From the NCBI GenBank assembly GCA_028622995.1, contig JAJQJQ010000092.1:124001-188000 (forward strand): a stretch of DNA of 64,000 bases, given 5' to 3'. A model generated the notes under the pieces. The model saw only the letters and a program-made list of their open reading frames with translations. It had not been told where the DNA came from and did not search any database. Shown here piece by piece: positions 35,570-55,461 of the stretch (positions are counted from its first letter, which is position 1; each line of letters begins with the position of its first letter). The position numbers and the translations under genes are program-made. Source of the DNA: Panagrolaimus kolymaensis. Lineage: Eukaryota; Nematoda; Chromadorea; Rhabditida; Panagrolaimidae.

Positions 35570-38500
35570 AGTTTTTTCTGAAACGTTTTTTTGCTAATAA
35601 AAAAACGAAAGAAATAAAAATCGCTAATCAACAAACAACAACAAACACGATAATGATTATAAAAAAATGTAAAAATAAAATAATAATTTTATAAACAAAA
35701 ACAAACACCAACCAAAAAGGAAAGCAATGTAAAAAAATGAGAGAAAATGTGAAGGTGGAAATAATGATGATGATGATACATAAACTATAATAAGAAAGTT
35801 TACGCCCTAGACCGGACCAGAAAATTCCCTAATAATTAAGAATAAGATCGATGGATGCAGGCAGCATCAAAACAACTGTTTTGGACTTTAAAAAAACAAA
35901 AACAAATAAAGTTAAAAAAATGAAGTAAAAAATATTGAAAGAAGAAAAAAATATAAGATAAATGACTTAAAAATGGTTGATTCAATCGTTCGATCTTTGC
36001 TTGAATTTATTTCTTTATAAAAAAAGAAGATAAAGCGAGACGATTAAAAAATTTAAACGAATACAGACAATTTTTTACAAACATTTCATTTTTTTCTAGT
36101 CGCTTCGTTCTTTCGTTTCAATCTAATCTATCTAAAGGCTAACAGCCAGCATCCAACAACAGCCATGAAATAGCTAGTGAGAAAGAAAAAAATTTAGACG
36201 AAACATAAAATTTAGCAAAGAGAAAGAAGAGTATGTAGAAATTCATCGACTGCTGCTGGACACACTCCCATCACAATAAGCAGCGGTGGCAGCTGTAAAA
36301 TATTTTTTCTCTTGCTTTTTTAGATAGATGCTTTTTTTATTTTAAATGTATGTAAGTTTTTTAGCCGTCGTTGTTTCATTTTTTTTTGACAGTGAAAAAA
36401 AAGATGAAAAAGCAAAATAAAAGAAGTGAGAAGGAGAAAAAAAATATGAGACCAGACAGACGACCGCCGGCTTGGCTCTTGCGACAGGGGAGCAACAAAA
36501 TTTATCATAGTTTGAGAACACTCAGGCAGGTAGTTAGTTACAAGCCACAAAATAATAAAAAATGGAGTATTTTCATACACTTCCTTCTCAAAAACATTTT
36601 AAGCTGATTTTTTCTTTAAAACGAAATGTCATGACACAACTGCCTGCAACTCCCAAAAAAATAAAAAAAATGCGAGGTGGTCTCTAAATGGACTTTTAGA
36701 TTAAAATTAAAAAAAGTTAGTTTCTTGTTTTGAATATAAAAATAAAAATAAACAAAAAAGGAGTTCTGATACGTCACACATTGATCAACCATATTTTTTA
36801 TCAATCAGAATAATATGATCAGTGTGATCAATGTCAACAAATATGTATATCTATCTATCTATTTCTCCTTGAGCGGGGTTTTTGATCTGATGATGTAAAA
36901 AAACCAAAAATAGCGTAGTTTTTATTAATTAAACTTTAGCCGATGACTACCGCCCGTCGCTCCTATTATATTTTTCATTTTCTATTGTTTTAATCAGTAG
37001 TAAATTATTTTATTTCATAGTTTAAAACTTTTTATTGTTTTTTGTCGTTCTCGCTCGCTGTCGTCTTAAAGTCCAAGGAAACAATAAACCGTCGTAGACG
37101 TAAACGCGTGCATAGTTTTAAAACAGCTGCTTTATGATCAGCAACGTTAACAATACAAAAAAATTGCATCAGGCACATAATTTTTTTTAATATTACACAT
37201 TTTAATGTGAAAAGACGAGAGAAAAAAAACATGATGCAATTTGTCAATGATTGAAAGTAAACGGAAGTTTAAATCACTTTTTTTGTTTTAAACTTATCTT
37301 CTCCTTTTTTCAAAAAAAAAAACTATGAGAAAGAAAAAAGATCAAAGAATGAAAAGTGTAAATTAAAAAAAACTTTAAGTACATCGAATACTGTTTGCCT
37401 GCCATTTCCGTTTAATCTTTTTTTAATCTCAAAAACATAAACCACCCAAAAAAGAAAAAGGGTAATAAAAATTGCACTCCGATCACTTAAAAAAAGCGTC
37501 ATCAGGTTACAAATCAAATTGCCATTGGGTATATTGCTTCGGGGCAGATGATTTTTCGCATTTTTTTCATTCTTAGTCATTTATTTATAAATCAGCTACA
37601 CGTTCGCCTTATGAGTGATTAAAATATAAAAAGATGTTCCAATTTTTGGTTTTTTCTTTTCGGTTAACTCTATCTCCCCTAAAATTGTACTATCACGCCT
37701 TTGGTTTTTTTCCCCGAATAAAAACCGGAAATGACGTCATCTTTTTTAATATATTGTCAATGAATTATTCTATTCTGTTTTCAATGCACCGAAGAATTTC
37801 CGTTTTTTTACTTTTTCTTTTTTTTTGCAAGAAAAGGCGTTGTTAAATAATTATTTTTCAACGACACATTATTTTAAATTAATTGCTTCAAAGATGAAAA
37901 AACTGTTTTTTCTTCATCTTGCAAATAAAGAATATGACTCAAAAAATTGTTACTACCCTTTTTTAGAATTGAAACTATTAAAAAGAAAAAAACTATTTTT
38001 TTGTAAAAGAAATAAAAGATCGCAATCGATAAAAATCAAAAATGAAAAAAACGGATGCAAACTGTGTCGTTGAAATATAAAATTGTTAAAGTTTTTAAAC
38101 AACGAACGAAGGAACAAAAGTGTTTTTGATCATCATCGTCACTAACTACGAGCATCAAGAAGGGAAAAGAAAGCGACAAAAGATCATTCATTCAACCAAA
38201 TCAACAACAAACGCGCCTAAGTACTTTTTTAAATTTTTTTCTCTAAAAAACCACGTTGCTTCCACATTTTTTTTCTCTATTTTCTACCCCCGTTCAAGCA
38301 GGCAACACACTCTAGAACATTCAAGATTTTGTTTACAATCTCTTTTTTTACCCAAAGTATAAAAAACAAAAGGATTTCAAAGTTACTTAAATTTATTTCA
38401 ATGAAACTTAAAGGACATCTGCGAAAATTATGACAACTTTGTTTTCCGTGAACAAAAAAAAAGAAGAGACGTCAAAAAAATAAAGATAAAAAATTAAATC

Positions 38501-39154
38501 AGTCATAGAAAAAATTACTCATAAAAAATTTAGAAAAAAAGTCCCACGAAGCATTTAAAAAAATGAATTTTGGCCTTTTTAAAGGGCATGAGAAAAAAAA
38601 ACCAAAGGGCTAAAATCATTTCTTTCAAATCGTCAAAAAAAATAAAATATATATTTCAAACTGAGATCATACAGTTTAATTTTTTCAACATCGGCCAATA
38701 TTCAATAAAAAGTATTTATTTTGAAGCAAAGCAAAAGCAAAAGAAGAAAAAAAACAGGCGATATTTTGCTTAAAAAAAGAAAAAAGAAATACAAAAAATG
38801 CAAAAAAGAAAAAAAAGAAGATAAGGCAAGTGTAATATTTCGTTATGTATCTCTCCAACCACCCGCTAAAAAAAGCTAACAATAACAGCAGTAATCCAAA
38901 GTTATAATAATATACATATGTATGTGTTTTTTAAATTTCCCTCGACGTCAATAACAAAATTAATAATAATAAACTTTAACAAACTGTACAAATTCTTTCA
39001 CAAATAATTCGTTTTCGAAATAAAATGAAAATAAAAAAGAAGCTATAATTGTTTTTCCTTTTTTCTTTGATAATAAATAATCAGAGATTAATTGGAAAAG
39101 AAAAAATATATCTTAAAAAAACATGTAAACAATTTTCTTCTTTTGCACCTCTTT
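35570..39154. other. Gene-free interval upstream of the Ser/Asn-rich gene
   Basis: About 3.6 kb of AT-rich, purine/pyrimidine-skewed sequence containing the 5' region of the Ser/Asn-rich gene and the 3' UTR of ATG2. A short (TATC)n run lies at 36848-36862. I see no credible exon. Confidence 0.55.
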
Positions 39155-45910
<6,756 letters not shown>

Positions 45911-46831
45911 TCAGCATTAAAGAGTGAAGTAAACAATCAGTTAAGAAAAAATAGGGGGAAAAAGAAAACAACAAAAGAATCGATGATGATTTAAAAATTA
46001 TCATCGTCAAAAAAATAAAATTATGTATGATGAAAAGTAAAAAAAAACAATAACAACAACTATCGAGAAGAAGAAAAAAAGATAGGAAAACTGTACAGAA
46101 AACTATATATATATAAAAAAAGGTAGTTAGTTGAGAAAGCTGATAGATTTTTTACTGCAGCAATCATATGCTAAGTCAGACTTTGTGCGTACGTAATACA
46201 CCCAATGCAATGGGAAGAAGAAGAAAAAAAAATATTTGGCTCACATGAGGCGAAAAAAAAGAAAGGAAGAAGGAAAAAAACTCAGCTGCTGCTGCCATAG
46301 ATCATAGAAAGAAAAAAAATAGTTGTTCATTGTTCACAAAATGACAAGAAGAAGAAGAAATAAAATTATATAACCACGAGGTCATCATAATTGTTTTTTA
46401 TAAATGATCGTCTCAAAAGGTGAGAAAGTAAGTAAATGTCAAGTACGAAACTTTGCTACTGCATAAATAAACTCAAGCACGTGAAATAAATTAAGCGTTT
46501 CTTATTTTTTTCGCGCCAAAACAGAATAAAAGCAAATTTAAAATGTTTCGTTAAATTTTCTTGAAATTTTTTCCTTATCGCACGCAGCTTTTGTACTTTT
46601 TATTGACGAAACTACAAATTATTTTAAATAAAAATGTTGAAATTTTTTTTATTTGTTACAATAAAATAAATTTAAACACGAAAAAAAACGCAAGAAATTA
46701 TAAATCTTTTCCAAAAATAAATAAGTGAAACATTTGATTATTTTTAACTGGCGTTACACTGTTCCACAAAAGTATAGAAAGACCATGGAATTTGGGCGCC
46801 CTCTGTTTGGAAGCAAAACAAACGGACTTTT

Positions 46832-47520
46832 TATGGAAACGATTACACGATACTTTTCCTTGGCGCCGAAATATTATTTTTTATGATGCTGTAGATTACA
46901 TCTTTGATTGCTTTTTGCGAGAAAAAAAAGAACATATTTTTTCTTTCTTATTTTCTTTAATTGGGATCCAGTTGTTTTTTCATTTTTCTATCATTCTTGC
47001 TTTGAATATTTTAATTAAAAGTTCTTTTGATTACTTTTTTTTAAATTTTAATATCAAATGAATTAAAATTCGAAGTACTTTAAATTTCTTTTTCACTGTT
47101 TTTTATTTAAAAACTAAACAGAATAGAAAAATTAACTAGAAGCATGTTGTTAATATTCGTAATGGCTTGATAATGATTTATGCCATCAAAAAATACAAAT
47201 ATTGATGGAAGACCACTCGAATTACTTTGCTGCCATTTGGATGGAGTGCAATGACCACAATATTAATATTGTATTTTATTTAACTAAATGTCTTATTTAG
47301 GATTTTTGTTTTATTGTTATAACTTTTTCAAAGAGTTCTGAAAAACAAATGAAAAAAATATATAATTAAAATATTTAAAAGCAAATTGATCTTTAAAAAA
47401 AATAAGAAAGAAAAAAGATGTTCTTTTTTTTTCTCGCAAAAAGCAAACAATGTAATCTAAAGCATCGATAAAAAATAATATCTCGGCGCCAAGGAAAAGT
47501 ATTGTGTAAGCGTTTCTATG
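46832..47520. repeat. Long imperfect inverted repeat (~120-nt arms, ~450-nt spacer)
   Basis: The left arm at about 46832-46955 and the right arm at about 47395-47520 are reverse complements at roughly 90% identity by eye. Shared landmarks are CTTTTCCTTGGCGCCGA, ATATTATTTTTTAT, TAGATTACAT and TGCTTTTTGCGAGAAAAAA. The spacer is AT-rich without coding. It could be a decayed foldback transposon; I see no target-site duplication. An 89-codon frame over the left arm is explained by the repeat and not called as a gene. Confidence 0.8.
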
Positions 47521-47781
47521 TTATTTTGTAAAAATTTTTTTTCAAAAAAAAGCGACTTTTTCCAAAAGAGAAAATAAAAGCTTTGCTTTTTTGTTTGTTT
47601 TTTGTTGATTACTCCAGAGATCATCGCGATTTTTATTAAAAAAAGATGTAAAAGATTTTTTTCCAAAAATTCAACCCAAAAAAATTAGCATAATAAATTA
47701 CGGTTGAGATGCGACGGTAGTTCAAATCTTTCTCATAAATCAAAAATGGTGTAAGGAGTTAATCAAATGTGACAGTTATCA

Positions 47782-48043
47782 TTAAAGGGAGTGTCTCAGC
47801 AAACGAGAAAACTTTTACTACAGCGGGTGTTCCTAGCCCGAAAGTTCATTGTCTCAAAAGCTTACAAAGTGCTACGAATTTTTGTAGCTTTTTGTAGCAT
47901 TTTGAGAAAAAAAAACAAAGTGCTACAAAAAGCTACAAAAAATTTGAAGCTCTTTGTAAGCTTTTGAGACAATGAAAAAAAACTTTCGGGCTAGGAACAC
48001 CCGCTGTAAGGAGTTTTCTCGTTTGCTGAGACACTCCCTTTAA
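47782..48043. mobile_element. Foldback MITE with TTAA flanks
   Basis: The whole 262-bp unit folds back on itself. Each end reads TTAA followed by AGGGAGTGTCTCAGCAAACG in inverted orientation. The arms stay nearly identical for over 100 nt (GCGGGTGTTCCTAGCCCGAA, then TTGTCTCAAAAGCTTACAAA, then TTTTTGTAGCTTTTTGTAGC) with a short A-rich loop near 47907-47920. A few differences (for example TTTACTACAGCG against CCTTACAGCG) show slight decay. It has no coding capacity, so movement would need a transposase in trans. TTAA on both sides suggests a piggyBac-like target site; a TA-type (Tc1/mariner) duplication cannot be excluded. Confidence 0.88.
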
Positions 48044-50460
48044 GGCGCGATATTATTAAATTTTTTCTTGAAAAACATGAAACTTTTTATGTTAAAAATC
48101 CATGACAATATGGGTGTCATTCAAAAGCATTTTTCAACAACTTTTTTTATTCATGCAAGAAATATTATTATTATTATAAACAAAAAAAAACATCGATTTT
48201 CCGCCAAAGACATTAAATGAATATTAACAAAACATACAACCTTTTCAAAACCATGCAAAAGGGATATCATACAAGAGTAATTTTCGTAATAAATCGTAAA
48301 AAGGTATTGAAAAAAGCATTTAGATTAATCAAAATTGATTATGACATAATTTATTTTTCTTACTGTAGCCCTTCGATAGGAATCATAGAGTTTTAGTAAA
48401 TATAAAGTCGTCGATATCACACAAATTTTACTTGAAACTAATTTTTCTCATTTGTTTTCATCTGTTTTGGACATTTCCAACTAAAGTTGTTTGATTTTAA
48501 ACACCCATCGTTTTTTTGAATTTAAGAATTTTCAATCACGCGAAATCCTGTAAAATGAAAAATTGTTAGAATGGAAAATCTAAAACATTTAGGGAGCATC
48601 CACAACCTTAAAATTAATGCGAGAAAATAATTGGTAATAATTTAATATTCTTTTGTCAAACTATTTTTTTTATTCCACTCTTTGAATAAAAAAAGAAGAA
48701 CATTTGTAGAATTTTCTTTGTAAAACTCACCGAAATAATGCTTTCCAAAAAAATTCAACTTTAAATTATTATTGCATTGCTTAGAGTCTATTCTTTCTAA
48801 TTTTTATCTCGCAATAAAACTATAGCAAAATAATACTTTTATGTTTCTTCGATGTTAATAAAAGTTGCAATATATGTATGTTATTTAGTGACATTTTAGA
48901 CAGGAATATTTAAAAAAAAAAAAAATTGTTTTCTTTTTTCTCGTCGAACGAGTTCTCTTTTATGTTGTTGTTGTCAGCTTTTTCTTATTTGCGCATATTT
49001 TGAAAAGATAATAGCGGTAAAGGGATAAGTTTCGATTGTCGTTGTTTAGCTGTCATCTTTTCTTCTTCTTTTTCTTCTCATATTGCCTTTTCTCAAAGGA
49101 ATTTCCGACATACACAGAAGGCAATATAATATACACGAGAAGCTACAAGACGAAAATAAAGAGAAAGCTGGCAAGAAACGGAAGTTTTTGTTATTCCATT
49201 TTTTTAACCTTAAATGTTAAATGCTTTGATACATTTGGGGTTTTATTTGAAAGTAAAATAAAAAAAAAAGATTTGTTGATAAATTGTGTTACTTTCTTTG
49301 TTTGCTATTTTTTTTGCTGTAAAGATATACTTTTTGGTGGAAGTAAAATTCGGATATTGAATTGATGAAAAAGAAGGCGAAAGAAAAACATTAGTGGCGA
49401 AAAAAATCTTCTATTGTTTAAATTCTCCCTCCGTTGCGTGTTTGGAGTTTTGCAACTTATTCTTCCATATTGTTAATATTTTGGTGTTTAAACAGCCGTG
49501 GAAAAAAATTGAAAGTTTTAGTCTTGAAGTAAGTAAATTGAAAAATTATGCCAAAACTTAAAAAAAAATATTTAAAAAATCTGTTTTCTTTGTCGAAGTT
49601 TCAAAATTTCTAAAGCTAATAATAGAAAGTAAAAATTTAAGCTTGAATTTATTTGTTATGGGAAACTTTGTACTTGTTGATGAAATTCTAATTTATTACT
49701 ATTGTTTTGAACATCAAAAAACAAAAAATTCCTGCTTTTTTTTGTAAAAGCTTTAGGACCAAATTAAAACTTTCCAAACGTAAACCTTTAATGCTCAGAT
49801 TATTATAACCTCTGATATGGAAATAAAACATATTAAGAATCAATAATCTTATGACACATGTCTGATTTTTTTTTTGAGTTCCCTTGCTTACATATTTCAA
49901 TATTGTATTTTTTTATTTTCTATTATTGTATTAAAAAACACTTTTCCTTCTTAAAATTCATTATTGTGTTATTTCTTTTTCCTTCTTTTTTTCAATTTCT
50001 ATGTATTTAGCTCTTGAACGAAGCCATTGAAACCGCTTTTTAACGTTTCCATACTTCTCCTTCACCATCAAATAAGAATAAGGAAATGAGAACAAAGGAA
50101 CAAAAAAGAAAGAAATAAGCTTCTTCCAAAAAAGACGCTAACAACATCGTCGTTGACACATTTATTTTCCGCTTATTTGACCACGAAAGCGTTAAGAAAA
50201 AAATTATTGAAAAGTCAGTTTTTGTTGTGGCTTCATTTTATTTTATTTTTTTGTTGTCCCGTCTCATCACACATTATTAGGAAAGGCGAGAAGAAGAAAT
50301 AGAAAGGCAGATAGTTTTTCTTTCCTGTCTAATAGAGAGAAACTTAATTCGATAATTTCTAATTAAAAAATATATATTTGCCGTCGTTGTGTCTTTCATA
50401 TTTATTTATTAGACTATTCCGACATTTTTATTTGGCTTTAAAAAAAGTTAAACTAAAAAA

Positions 50461-53400
50461 ATGGCTTCCAAACATTCCACTTCAATCGATGATATTCCAC
50501 TTATTCAAAGTTCTTCAACAACTTCAATATTATTGCGTTTTCTCGACTGTGGTTTGTAACTTTTTTTCCTTTTTAGCTTTCTTATTTATTTATTTTTTTC
50601 GCTTCCTTGAGTATCCTCTTCTTTACTAATTTAATAAGCTTTTTTGGATGTGTGTGAAACCGAAAAACTTCAAAAGGAAAAGAAGTTGGGCAAAAAAATA
50701 TGTATTTGCATTAACCAAATCTTTTTTTACTCTTATTTTTGGTGTAAAGTCCTAACTTTTTATTTTTTCTTTAAAAAAATTTGTTAGCTTTAAAAAATAT
50801 GGCAAATGTGATCAGAGTTTTAAAGAAAAAGGGTAAGGTTATTTTTATTTTATTTCTTGAAAAAATATTTACAGAAAATTAATAGTTTTCTAACATTTTT
50901 ATTGCTGCTTTAGTTTTTTTCTCAAGCTTCTGAGACTTCCTTCTGTAAAGATTTTTTTATGATTTATTTTTGCTCTAGGGAAATGGGAAAACAAAAAAAC
51001 TTAAACCATAAAAAACCGTCTACAAGAAAATTGCCATCTTTTATTTTTTTGGATTCCGAAAATTCATTTTTAAATTTATATTGAAACATTAGTCTGTCGT
51101 GTCTTGTCCTGTCAACAGCAAGCAGGCAAGATAAAAATAATAAACGCGACCTAAAACAAGCAAAATAGAAATAATAAAAAAAACGCCTTCCATGTATATA
51201 TTGTCAGCAACAACATCAGCTTAAGGAATAGAAAAGAAAAAAAATGAAAGCTAGATAGATACCTTTTTTTATTTGTTTTCAATGCAAACAAAAAAAACTC
51301 AAGAAAGAAGTGTGGCGCGTTGCTTGTTTCTGAAATCCTTTTCTTTAAAAAATTTATCTTTTTCTTCTTTTTTTTGTTGAGCTTTTTTTAGAGTTAGAGT
51401 TTAAAATTGTTTGATACCCTATATCCTACCAACGAAAGCTACCTGACCTTTTTATGTGTACATACTTACATATTTTTTTATATTTAATCCAAAAAGAAAA
51501 ATATTTTTTTTACAAACAAATGAAATTCAATGACAGAATTTTTTTTTCTTCATTTCTTAAAAGTCACTGAGCACCCATATTTTCTTTTCTTTGCTTCTTT
51601 TTAGTTTCTTGTTTCTTGGGTTAATTAAATTTTCCATTCGACATCCAAAATGACATACCAAAGAAGTCAGAAGGCATCATGGAAGGTCATTTTGTCGTCC
51701 TCGTAGTAGTCGGAGTGCTTTAAGTAAAAAAGAAGAAAAAAAATTTCTATTTACTCGGCGGTGTATTTTATTCAGTTTTATCTTTATTTTTTTTTGGAAA
51801 GCTAGTAAAAAAACTTTAGTGGGATCTGTTGCTTGTATTAAATAAAAAAAACTAACTTTAAAAAATATTTTTCTTATTTTTAAAAAATAGTTTACTCTAA
51901 CATTTTTCATTTATAAAATTAATTACTCTGAAACATTTTTTTAAAATAAGACAGATTTTGTCTTTAGTTTGGTTTTTTTTTCACCTCATATTGTCTTATT
52001 AATTCGATTTTCACTATTTTTTTTCCCCTTTCTTTACATTACTAATCTTTCCAATTTACTTTTAATCTTGGTCAAAAGCACACGTGCAGAAGATTAATTA
52101 CTCATAAAATCATAATATTCTTATTTTTTTACTCTATTCATCCTTTTCTTTTAGAACACAACCAAAAGGGCCCATAAAAAATAACATTTTAATAAGATTT
52201 ACCCTTTCATTTGTTCTCAAAAAATGGGAAGAAGCCATAATCAAAATTAAACCAAATTTAAAGATTTTTTTAATTTAAGCAAGCCATTAGAGAAGAAAAA
52301 AGGAAAGAATATTGAAGCCCTAAAATTTGTGGAACACATTTCTTTCTTCAATAAATGTTTCTATCTTTGCTTCAACTTTGCTCCTTCGCCTAATCAATCC
52401 AAATTCATGTCAGATTTATCTTCGTTTTTTTGCTTCAAGTTAAGCAACATATTTTAAAAGCGATTCTGTTTTAGCTGTTCGGTGTTTGTTCTTTTTTCTG
52501 TCATACCAGCGCAAAAAAATAGTAAAGGGAAGCGAGCAACAATTTTAGCAATTTTTAAAACAACACAAAAAATAAAACCAAAACGTTAAAAATAAAATAT
52601 TCATGCATTTTGAGAAGATTCATCGTGTGTTGTTGTTGCTTCTCCTATCTATCTATCCTTTAGGCGCGCTTAACTTTATGCGAAATTGAGGGATAAAAAA
52701 AACTTTTTATTTTTTTTTGCCTCTTGTTTTTTGGATGGTTTTTACACGTTAAGATAAAAAGAAGCGAGGTACTTCAGAATATTTTTGATAGGACGACAGC
52801 AGGGAAAAAAATTGCCATGGTACTTGTTAAAAAAGGACTTAAAAACAAAAACTACCGTTTGTGTTTCTGAAAAAAAAAGCCGAAGAAGATTATTTTATTT
52901 TATTCTTTTATTTTTGCATTATTATTTCTGACATTTTCATCTGCTTCTATCTATCTATCTACCTTTCTATTATATTAACATAAAAGCTGCCTACTAGCTT
53001 CTGGTTTCATTTACTTTAAAATAATATTTTATTTTTTGCATATTAACAAAAACTAATATTAATCGCTTATTTTAACCATGTCAGATATGTTCAACGTCCT
53101 CTTTTCTCTTGCCAAAGATCCTAATGCTTCTTCAACGCCTGTATCGTCGCCGGGAAGTAAGTTTCTTTAAATTTTTCTTATTTGTTTTTTTTTCAAATTG
53201 AAATAAAAAAATTGCAAAATTTTCTATCGCTTTTTTTCTTCTTATTTTTTTATTTATTTTTGCCTTAAGGGATTTTCATTATTGATGCCTTTTTTGTTAC
53301 ATTTTTTTCTTAAAATTATAAAAATTTAAAACAAAAATAATATCCATTCAGGTTCAAGCCGAGACAATTTGATAACTACAGTTTACAAGCAACATCGAAC

Positions 53401-54498
53401 CCGAGCAAAAATTTTAGAACCATATCGTCGACTTAAAAATGCTTTAAAAAATTTACAAGATGAATATTTACAATCGAAAGATAATAATGTTTTTATGCGA
53501 TATTCTCGCATGATTCATATGATTCATGAAGTAAAGCCCTTTTTTTAAAGCCACGTGTTTGAAATTGTTATAAATAATTCATTTCGATTTTTTAAGGTTA
53601 TTCTACTTGAAAAACAATATTGGCAGCTCGTGGATATTCCACCTCAAGAAGTTACTGAATCGCCTAATACTTATGTTTTAAAGTAATAATTTTCTTTTAG
53701 TTTAAAAAAATTTACTTCGAGTTTTTGTATTTTGAACTTGAAGGGTTTGAAAATTTTTTCTTGAATACTTTTAAAAAATGCTTTTTTTCAACAATATCAA
53801 TTATTTATTTAAAATGCCATTGAACTTAAAAAGTCCAAAGTTTAAATAATTTCTTTAAAAATCTTTTAAATGTTTAGCTTCTCACTTAATGTTGCATATA
53901 TTTCACTTTTTAAAAAAATTCTCAAAAAGTTTTTATTATTATTCCAAAACCCACGCTTTTCTTATAACTGTCATAACCGAAATAATAATAAAAAAAATCT
54001 TTTCTGTTTGCAAAGATAAATGTTTTTATTTTCTTTAAATTTTTTGTTTAAGCAAATTGAATTACTTTTTTAGAATTATTAATCTTTTGGATGAAAAAGG
54101 TGGACAACCAGCTCCAATAAAAACGGGTGGAATTGCTTCATTACTTGGTGCAACCATGGTTAATGTTGCTGATCGAACTAAGGATCAAAATTTGCATGAG
54201 CAAATAAGAGGTATTTACTTATTTTTCTTAATTTTTTTGGCCCTTAATTTAATTATATTTTTTTATAGCTAAATCAACGGATGAATTAAGAAAAGAATGC
54301 GATCGATTATACACAGATCTTTATAAACTTATTCGAAAATATTTGGGCCTTCGAAAAGTTGTTCAAGATTTATCTGAATCTTTTCAAGATACTCGATTTT
54401 ATCCCATTGTCCCGAGATATCCTTTGCTAAAAACTATGATTAAAAGAGTTTTGAGAGCTCCAGCATTTGCTGAAATTTGCCATGAAGTTAACGAATAA
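50461..54498 (+). CDS. Unrecognised helical protein with alternative first exons
   Basis: The core gene has first exon 53078-53156, then 53352-53530, 53597-53682, 54074 to ~54209 and ~54270-54498, all in phase. I do not recognise the family. The common part is strongly helical and basic (DNLITTVYKQHRTRAKILEP; FMRYSRMIHMIHEVILLEKQ), then DELRKECDRLYTDLYKLIRK, KVVQDLSESFQDTRFYPIVP and KRVLRAPAFAEICHEVNE at the end. This composition is typical of a conserved structural or adaptor protein. No signal peptide or TM is seen. The start used by the 3'-most form is MSDMFNVLFSLAKD. Two upstream candidate first exons (50461-50551 and 50799-50832) end in the same phase and would join the same second exon at 53352. 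The real gene therefore probably spans 50461-54498. Confidence 0.75.
52946..52962. repeat. (CTAT)n microsatellite
   Basis: About four tandem CTAT units in an intronic position of the 50.5-54.5 kb gene. Shorter runs of the same unit occur near 36848, 52645 and 60822. Confidence 0.8.
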
Positions 54499-54775
54499 TA
54501 ATTTTTACAATTAAAATTTTTTCATCGAACATTTTTTAAACATTTTTTTCTTTAATCATCACATCTATCAAAAAAAATAGAAAAAAGAGTAAACTGCGAA
54601 ACTAAAAAAAATTAATACTTTTTAATTGTTTCATTTATTTCTCTCTCTTATTTATGTTATTGCTAGACTTTAAATCCGTACAGATTAAAAATAAAAAAGA
54701 TATACTACCCTTTTTTGATTTTCACTGAAAAAAAAATATTGATTTAAAAAATTTTATTAGGTGGAAAATTTAAGT

Positions 54776-55343
54776 ATGCTTTTGTCAAAAATTATTGTAA
54801 TTTTTTATTTTATTATTTCTTCAATTTTATTCTCCCAAGCAGAAGAAGCAAGTTTACCAGATGTAAATCACATTACTTTTGTAATTTTGCCACAAAACGT
54901 TTAAAACAAATGCATTTTTTAGGAAGACCAGATGGTTCAGCGCCAAGTTGTTGACCAACACTTTAAAAAAGCTGGACTAACTCCAGAAGAATTGGAAGAG
55001 GTTTCAAACATTTTTAAATAAAAAAAATATCTTCTTTTTTTAGATTCACACCATCGTCGAGACTATGGGCATTAATGATTTAGATACATTAGAAAAGGCC
55101 GTGATCGATTATGCCTCAACAAAATTAAGCGAAGAAAAGCTTGAAAAAGTGTTAAAAATTATTGCTGATTTAAAAGAAGGAATGGAATTTATGAAAGAAG
55201 CCTTTGGAAAAGTTCTTGGAACTTTATTAAAGTCTTTCAAAGATAAAGCAAACCAATTAGAAGGAGACGATGATGATGGAAAAGAATTGGAAAACGACAT
55301 GAAAGGCATCACTGATTACGAGGATTCCCATGAAGAATTATGA
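54776..55343 (+). CDS. Small secreted acidic protein
   Basis: Three exons (54776-54862, 54923-55000, 55044-55343) joined in phase give about 154 residues. The first ~22 residues are a signal peptide (LLSKIIVIFYFIISSILFSQ). The mature protein is helical (VVDQHFKKAGLTPEELEEIH; MEFMKEAFGKVLGTLLKSF) and ends in a very acidic tail (GDDDDGKELENDM). There are no cysteines. I recall no exact family; the helical, cysteine-free secreted type resembles small nematode-specific proteins. It starts 278 nt after the stop of the preceding + strand gene, so the two could be co-transcribed. Confidence 0.75.
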
Positions 55344-55461
55344 TATTTTTAAGTTAACGAAAAAATATTTTATTTATTACTATTTAAATTTTTTAAATTC
55401 GCTAATAAAACCAATTAATTAATTGAACAAAAAAAATAAGTGAAAGAATGCAAAAAATTAT

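Noticed and set aside
46792..47061. 89-codon + strand frame
   Set aside because: It overlaps the left arm of the long inverted repeat and turns into Phe-rich low complexity; the arm's mirror copy is not open in the same way.
52817..52858. A possible fourth alternative first exon of the 53-kb gene
   Set aside because: Phase would fit, but the donor (GTTTGTGT) is ordinary and one in three random ORFs has the right phase.
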